Position numbers and translations under genes: made by a program. Below the pieces are notes generated by a model. It was not told the origin of the DNA. It searched no databases and saw only the letters and a program-made list of their open reading frames with translations. A stretch of 9,998 bases of DNA from Candidatus Uhrbacteria bacterium (GTDB taxonomy: Bacteria > Patescibacteriota > Patescibacteriia > UBA9934 > UBA9568), in NCBI GenBank assembly GCA_003497135.1, contig DNKR01000047.1:5754-15751 (forward strand), given 5' to 3'. Below are positions 6,337 through 9,998 of this stretch, in pieces (positions within the stretch are counted from its first letter, which is position 1; each line of letters opens with the position of its first letter).

Positions 6337-8043
6337 CTACATTTCATCAACTGATGCTATTCCCATTAATCCAAGCCCATTTTCAATCACTTGCGCCGCG
6401 CTTTCAACAAGCGCCAAACGCGCGCTTATTGTCGCCTCATCGCTTGCTGATAAAACAGAAACGCGATCATAAAACTCCGCAAAAAGTTTTGACAATCCAA
6501 ACAAATATTCCGGCAGTCTAGAAACATGCTCTGTGCGCGCAATTTCAGAAACAACTTCTGGAAAGCGCGCCATTTCAAAAGCAAGGCGCTTTTCTTCTGG
6601 CGCTGTCAGAGAACTGGCGTGATTGACTGGTTTTATTTTTGCTTTTCTTAATATCGCTCTTGCCCTTGTCAAAGAATAAAGCACATACGGGCCTGTGAAG
6701 CCGTCAAACGACAAGGACTCTTTCGGATCAAACACAATTGTTTTTTGCGGATCAATTTTTAACACTGAAAATTTCATTGCCGCAAGAGCGATTCCTTTTG
6801 CAATTTTTTCTAACTTTTTGCTTTTCCAGTTCGGATGCCTTTTTTGCGTCTCGGTTAGAGCTAGATTATAAACCTGATCCCAGAATGACATTAAAGTTAC
6901 GACATTTCCTGTGCGCGAGCTCATCGTTCCATCTTTGAGCGTCAAAAACTCGTATGACAAGTGTCGCAGTTCTGTGCTAAGACCGAGCCGCTTTAATGTT
7001 GCAAAAAGCTGTTTTAAAAACAGACTCTGCCGCGAATCAACAATATACACGCTTTTGTCAGGATGATATGCTTCTTGTTTTTTAAACGCGAGCGCCAAAT
7101 CTTTTGTAGAATACAAGGCCCCGCCGTCAGAGCGCAGAATCAAAAACGGCCCAAGGCCTTCTGCTTCCAAATTAACTATAACAGCTCCCTGTGAATGCTC
7201 TGCTATACCACGCTTTAACATGTCGCGCACAAGCTTTTTTCCTGTTTTTTCAACCTTGCTTTCAAAATACCAAACATCAACGGACGCTCCCAACAGCTTG
7301 TACAATCGCTTAAGCTCACTCAAGCTCCATGCGCGCGTTTTTTTCCAAACTTTAACAAGCTCCTTATCGCCTGACTCAAGCTTACGCTGCAATTCTTTAA
7401 CTTCTTTTTCTTTTTCTGGATTGTCTTCAATATTTTTTACCGCCTCAACATAGCAATTTTGCAAAAAAATGTCTTCTTTTCCCTTTTCCGGTTCTTCGCC
7501 AGCATGCAAATTCAGCACTCCGTACAAACATTTCGCAACATGCGCGCCAATATCGCCAATGTATGCCGCGGCAGTTACTTCATAGCCGTTCGCGCGCAGT
7601 ATGTGTATGTATGACTCGCCGATAAGAATATTGCGCAAATGGCCTACATGGGAAATTTTGTGCGTGTTGAGCGATGCGTACTCAACCATAATCCGTTTCC
7701 CGTTTCCTGAATCTGAAAATCCGTATTTATTTCGTTCAGACGCAATCTGTCCAAGAACCGACTCGGATAATCTTTCTTGATCAAGCACAAAATTAACATA
7801 AGGCCCCACGGCTTTCAGTTCTTTAATAAGACCTTTTGGTGCAACACGCGCAGCAATTTCTGATGCGATTTCCGCAGGATTCCTACCCATTCCCTTTGCA
7901 ACTGTAAAACACGGGAATGATAAATCTCCAATTTTTTTATCAGGCGGAAACACTATTTCGTCTATTGACGGCGTATACGCTTTGCGAAGCCCTGATTTTA
8001 TGGCTTCTATTGCCTCCTGTTTTGCGGTGTAAATTGTGTACAT
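6337..8043 (-). CDS. argS: Arginyl-tRNA synthetase
   Basis: A class I synthetase that charges tRNA-Arg with arginine, using ATP, in the cytoplasm. With the start at 8043 it is 568 residues, normal for ArgRS. The N-terminal additive domain (about 1-115) recognises the tRNA D-loop. The HIGH signature is HVGHLRN (132-138) after EYASLNTHKISH, and the KMSKS-like loop is GTMSSRTGN (372-380), where ArgRS normally varies. FDGFTGPYVLYSLTRARAIL (446-465) opens the C-terminal DALR anticodon-binding domain, which ends LGLMGIASVDEM. Alternative starts are an ATG at 8064 and a GTG at 8088; the latter lies inside a perfect hairpin and is unlikely. No good Shine-Dalgarno sequence helps to choose. It follows tyrS by 99 bp containing two hairpins and leads the tightly spaced bactofilin, kinase-like and membrane-protein genes. 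Confidence 0.95.
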   Translation of the reverse strand: MYTIYTAKQEAIEAIKSGLRKAYTPSIDEIVFPPDKKIGDLSFPCFTVAKGMGRNPAEIASEIAARVAPKGLIKELKAVGPYVNFVLDQERLSESVLGQIASERNKYGFSDSGNGKRIMVEYASLNTHKISHVGHLRNILIGESYIHILRANGYEVTAAAYIGDIGAHVAKCLYGVLNLHAGEEPEKGKEDIFLQNCYVEAVKNIEDNPEKEKEVKELQRKLESGDKELVKVWKKTRAWSLSELKRLYKLLGASVDVWYFESKVEKTGKKLVRDMLKRGIAEHSQGAVIVNLEAEGLGPFLILRSDGGALYSTKDLALAFKKQEAYHPDKSVYIVDSRQSLFLKQLFATLKRLGLSTELRHLSYEFLTLKDGTMSSRTGNVVTLMSFWDQVYNLALTETQKRHPNWKSKKLEKIAKGIALAAMKFSVLKIDPQKTIVFDPKESLSFDGFTGPYVLYSLTRARAILRKAKIKPVNHASSLTAPEEKRLAFEMARFPEVVSEIARTEHVSRLPEYLFGLSKLFAEFYDRVSVLSASDEATISARLALVESAAQVIENGLGLMGIASVDEM

Positions 8044-8079
8044 ATAATGCCAATTATTCTTCATTCTTTTCTTTGTACA

Positions 8080-8099
8080 GGCACCCACTTATGGGTGCC
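8080..8099 (-). repeat. Perfect GC-rich hairpin 1, tyrS-argS spacer
   Basis: GGCACCCA (8080-8087) pairs perfectly with TGGGTGCC (8092-8099) across a 4-nt loop. No U-run follows on the minus strand, so it does not look like an intrinsic terminator. It sits 36 bp before the chosen argS start and would be in its leader. Confidence 0.7.
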
Positions 8100-8106
8100 C
8101 TTGCAA

Positions 8107-8127
8107 GGCGGGGCATAAAGCCCCGCC
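8107..8127 (-). repeat. Perfect GC-rich hairpin 2, tyrS-argS spacer
   Basis: GGCGGGGC (8107-8114) pairs perfectly with GCCCCGCC (8120-8127) across a 5-nt loop (ATAAA on the plus strand). It is 15 bp past the tyrS stop codon, and the self-complementary CTTGCAAG (8100-8107) joins it to hairpin 1. The absence of a U-tract on the minus strand argues against a classical terminator. A role in mRNA processing, 3'-end protection of tyrS or attenuation of argS is possible. The pair resembles a REP-like or small MITE-like palindromic unit. Confidence 0.7.
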
Positions 8128-8142
8128 CTATCTTTCTGCTTT

Positions 8143-9342
8143 CTACATTTTTACTACTTTCACGAATCCTCTTTTCCCTTTCTGTACAACAATCCCTTCT
8201 TTGTCTGGATTCACTATAATTCCGTAATCTTCAACAATTTTGCCTCCAACGCGCACCCCGCCGCCGTCAATGGCGCGCCGAGCATCAGATTTTGACACGC
8301 ACAAGCCGGAAGCGACCAGCATGTCAACGATATTCGTTGGCGCCGAAAGCGCGTATTCGGCAATTTCTTCAGGTAATAATTTTTCTTTATGCACGCGGTC
8401 AAATTCCGCTGAAGCCGTTTCCGCGTCTTTTTCCGAGTGATACATAGCGACAATCGCGCGCGCGAGCTTGGCTTTGTAATCGCGCGGATTAGCGCCGCCA
8501 GCAATAGCTTTTTTGCACTCTTCAATTTCTTTTATTGGAACACGGGTAAAGTATTCAAAATATTTTACAATCAATTCGTCTCTGATAGACATAATTTTTC
8601 CAAACATTTCGTCCGGCGAATCCGTAAAATTAATCGTGTTCCCCCAGCTTGAGCTCATTTTGCGGCCGTCCGTGCCCTCAACAAGCGAGTTCATTACAAT
8701 GTCTTGCGGAACCATTCCAAAATGCTCCTGCATTTTGCGTCCTGCCAATAGATTAAAACGCTGATCAGTTCCGCCGACCTCAACATCGGCTTTTACAGCG
8801 ACCGAGTCATATCCTTGCATTAGCGGATAAAGCAATTCGCGCAAAGAAACGCGCTTGCCTTCGTCCAGACGGCGGCGGATATTTTCACGCGCGATAAATT
8901 CCGAGAGCGAAAAAATATTGGCATGCTCCGCAATCTCCTGATAGCGCAATTTGCCAAGTCCTTTTGAATTAAAATAAATCTCTGTTTTTGCAATATCCAA
9001 AATTTTTCCGGCTTGCTGTTTGTAGGTGCGCAGATTCTTTTTTACAACCGCGGCGTCAAGCATAGGCCGCTCGGAATCCTTGTCTGAGGTGTCGCCGATG
9101 ACACCGGTAAAATCCCCGACAATAAAAACAATTTTGTGTCCAAGCTCCTGAAAGTCACGCAGTTTCAAAAGCGGGACAGAGCGCCCCAAATGCAAATTCG
9201 GGCTCGTTGGATCAATCCCTAGCTTAATGCGCAGCTGCCGGCCGCTCAAAAGCGCCTTTTTGAGCGCCTCGCGGTCAATAATTTCTTCAACCCCGCGCGT
9301 AAGCAATTCCTCAATCTTTTTTTCGTTTGTGATAATAGACAT
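8143..9342 (-). CDS. tyrS: Tyrosyl-tRNA synthetase
   Basis: A class I synthetase that joins tyrosine to tRNA-Tyr with ATP. At 399 residues it is normal for the shorter TyrRS subgroup. LGIDPTSPNLHLGRSVPL (41-58) carries the HIGH signature as HLGR. GDFTGVIGDTSDKDSER (76-92), YPLMQGYDSVAVKADVEVGG (172-191) and GTDQRFN form the tyrosine and adenylate pocket. GRKMSSSWGN (226-235) is the KMSKS loop with Ser for the second Lys. An S4 RNA-binding domain closes the protein (about 335-395: MLVASGLCVSKSDARRAI and GGVRVGGKIVED). The ATG at 9342 is well placed; a weak AAGGA lies too far upstream (about 17 nt) to be a normal ribosome site. It lies 35 bp (19 bp if the toxin frame is repaired) downstream of the toxin gene, with no convincing promoter between, so it may share the toxin-antitoxin transcript. 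Confidence 0.96.
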   Translation of the reverse strand: MSIITNEKKIEELLTRGVEEIIDREALKKALLSGRQLRIKLGIDPTSPNLHLGRSVPLLKLRDFQELGHKIVFIVGDFTGVIGDTSDKDSERPMLDAAVVKKNLRTYKQQAGKILDIAKTEIYFNSKGLGKLRYQEIAEHANIFSLSEFIARENIRRRLDEGKRVSLRELLYPLMQGYDSVAVKADVEVGGTDQRFNLLAGRKMQEHFGMVPQDIVMNSLVEGTDGRKMSSSWGNTINFTDSPDEMFGKIMSIRDELIVKYFEYFTRVPIKEIEECKKAIAGGANPRDYKAKLARAIVAMYHSEKDAETASAEFDRVHKEKLLPEEIAEYALSAPTNIVDMLVASGLCVSKSDARRAIDGGGVRVGGKIVEDYGIIVNPDKEGIVVQKGKRGFVKVVKM

Positions 9343-9377
9343 ATTTTATTAAAAAACATCCTTACTTCTTATAATGC

Positions 9378-9611
9378 TTAGTAATCATGAACACCTCGGC
9401 TTGGCCTCCGGTAATAAAAAAACAAAGCCCGATATTTTTTATCAAGCCGAAAAGAGTAAATACCGCGCCAGTGCGGTTCCAAAAGTTCTGTATGAAGGGA
9501 GGAGTGACGGATATTAGTTTCAAAAAGTTGTTTTAACTTATTCCATTTGCGCCTCAAGTTATATTTTTCAATCGTCACCTCAATATCACGCCTTAGATGT
9601 TTGATTTGCAT
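9378..9611 (-). CDS. RelE/ParE-family toxin, apparently frameshifted at its C-terminus
   Basis: As read, 77 residues. The core, from KWNKLKQLFETN through SSLHTELLEPHWRGIYSFRL to DKKYRALFF (about 22-65), is typical of RelE/ParE-type toxins: an alpha-helical start, then strands carrying Arg and Lys that in active members contact mRNA at the ribosome. After ALFF the frame reads YYRRPSRGVHDY and stops. Skipping one base of the 7-base homopolymer (9416-9422) gives ITGGQAEVFMITKHYKK and a stop at 9362-9364, which is the ending expected for the family (82 residues in total). So this is either a broken gene or a sequencing error. The start ATG (9611) lies inside the antitoxin gene, a 26-bp overlap suggesting translational coupling. 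Family by pattern only; RelE, HigB and YafQ subtypes cannot be separated by eye. Confidence 0.78.
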   Translation of the reverse strand: MQIKHLRRDIEVTIEKYNLRRKWNKLKQLFETNIRHSSLHTELLEPHWRGIYSFRLDKKYRALFFYYRRPSRGVHDY

Positions 9612-9846
9612 ACTTTTTTGCGTAGGAAGATTTGCGCAGACCGTTTTCTAAATCCATTAGAAACTCATCAGTATAGAGGCCGTCGACGCGAAAGTCAGAC
9701 ACAACCTCACCGACAGGATCGCGAAGAGGCAATTCAAACACTTTGGTGGCAATATTACGATAAGCTTCGGCCTCCCGCTTAAGGCGTAAATATTCCTTTT
9801 TAGGCAGAGTGACTGAATCCTTTGTTTTTGTGGCAATGTTTTCCAT
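9586..9846 (-). CDS. Antitoxin of a type II toxin-antitoxin pair
   Basis: An 86-residue protein. The N-terminal part TKDSVTLPKKEYLRLKREAEAYR (split here as TKDSVTLPKK and EYLRLKREAEAY, about 8-29) looks like a Phd/RelB-type DNA-binding and dimerising segment, with VTLPKKEYLRL as the strand-helix opening. The middle has DPVGEVVSDF and LYTDEFLMDLENGLRKSSY (57-75), a helix-rich C-terminus of the kind that wraps the toxin. The gene precedes and overlaps the toxin, the usual order, and would autorepress its own promoter in the normal arrangement. The start is the ATG at 9846, only about 8 bp from the -10 box, so the mRNA is predicted to be leaderless or nearly so. It ends in TGA, consistent with the standard code. 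Confidence 0.8.
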   Translation of the reverse strand: MENIATKTKDSVTLPKKEYLRLKREAEAYRNIATKVFELPLRDPVGEVVSDFRVDGLYTDEFLMDLENGLRKSSYAKKYANQTSKA

Positions 9847-9854
9847 ATAACAAT

Positions 9855-9883
9855 AGTATAGAACTTAAAGATTAATAAGTCAA
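9855..9883 (-). promoter_or_regulatory. Promoter of the toxin-antitoxin pair, near-leaderless
   Basis: On the minus strand TTGACT (9883-9878) and TATACT (9860-9855) are separated by exactly 17 bp, each matching five of six consensus bases. The start site would fall at about 9848, two bases before the antitoxin ATG. The spacer holds a small dyad, ACTTA/TAAGT (9863-9867 and 9876-9880), a candidate but unproven operator for antitoxin autoregulation. Confidence 0.7.
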
Positions 9884-9920
9884 AAAAAATCATATCAAAA
9901 AGATTGACAATATAAAAACG

Positions 9921-9975
9921 AAGTTTCAAAGTTTCAAAAAATCAAAGTGTCAAAATTCAAAGTCACAAAGTGCTT
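9921..9975. repeat. Degenerate octamer tandem repeat
   Basis: About seven head-to-tail units of roughly 8 bp with consensus AAGTTTCA: two identical copies (9921-9936), then variants AAAAATCA, AAGTGTCA, AAATTCA (7 bp), AAGTCACA and AAGTGCTT. The region is A-rich and non-coding, and lies upstream of the toxin-antitoxin promoter. Apart from this repeat and the promoter, nothing else was recognised from 9847 to the right edge. Confidence 0.6.
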
Positions 9976-9998
9976 AAGCTTCTAACTTGCTTGCCCCC

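Noticed and set aside
8080..8127. Twin hairpins as the intrinsic terminator of tyrS
   Set aside because: No U-run follows either stem on the minus strand, the direction of tyrS transcription.
9586..9588. UGA recoding (as glycine) as in Gracilibacteria/SR1
   Set aside because: TGA ends the antitoxin at a sensible place, and no gene needs read-through of an internal TGA.
9904..9927. Plus-strand promoter beginning TTGACA at 9904
   Set aside because: No acceptable -10 box occurs at 16-18 bp spacing; the downstream sequence is the octamer repeat.
9921..9975. CRISPR array
   Set aside because: The units are only about 8 bp and head-to-tail, with no spacers and no cas genes nearby.

Overview
The window looks like a chromosomal segment of a Candidate Phyla Radiation (Patescibacteria, Parcubacteria-like) bacterium. 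This is inferred from gene content: a giant modular surface protein with FG-GAP/VCBS, FN3, DUF11, Cys-framed DxDxDG repeats and carboxypeptidase-regulatory-like modules; a bactofilin; a short diacylglycerol-kinase-like protein with an altered GGDGT motif; a pyruvoyl-dependent arginine decarboxylase; a tyrosyl-tRNA synthetase reading HLGR/KMSSS; and a RelE-type toxin-antitoxin pair. The standard bacterial code fits throughout. Shine-Dalgarno sequences are weak or absent at most starts.

Left part (1-3797, + strand): the 3' portion of one very long gene. It enters from outside the window and encodes at least 1249 residues of a multi-domain, multi-pass envelope protein. It ends at a good intrinsic terminator.

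Middle (3823-4899): an RNA-rich intergenic block. tRNA-Val(UAC) lies on the minus strand with its own terminator, and a degenerate tRNA-like remnant sits in its 3' trailer. tRNA-Leu(GAG) lies on the plus strand behind a strong promoter (TTGCAT-17-TATACT). It is followed by a hairpin leader and pdaD, the self-processing arginine decarboxylase that makes agmatine. A long perfect-stem terminator at 4864-4899 serves both converging transcription units.

Right part (4908-9846, all minus strand): read in the direction of transcription this is antitoxin, toxin, tyrS, argS, bactofilin, DAGK-like protein and CBU_0592-like membrane protein. Gaps are 12 to 32 bp from argS onward, so the last four genes probably form one operon that couples translation (ArgRS) with envelope and cytoskeleton genes. 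Between tyrS and argS lie two perfect GC-rich hairpins. The toxin-antitoxin pair overlaps by 26 bp and has a near-leaderless promoter (TTGACT-17-TATACT). The toxin reading frame is broken at a 7-base A/T homopolymer, and removing one base restores a normal RelE C-terminus. Upstream of the pair, at the right edge, is a degenerate octamer tandem repeat.

No mobile element, CRISPR array, rRNA or replication origin was recognised. The least ordinary observations are the predicted cytoplasmic placement of carboxypeptidase-regulatory-like modules in the giant protein, the tRNA remnant, the toxin frameshift and the twin hairpins. None is on its own a clearly new system.
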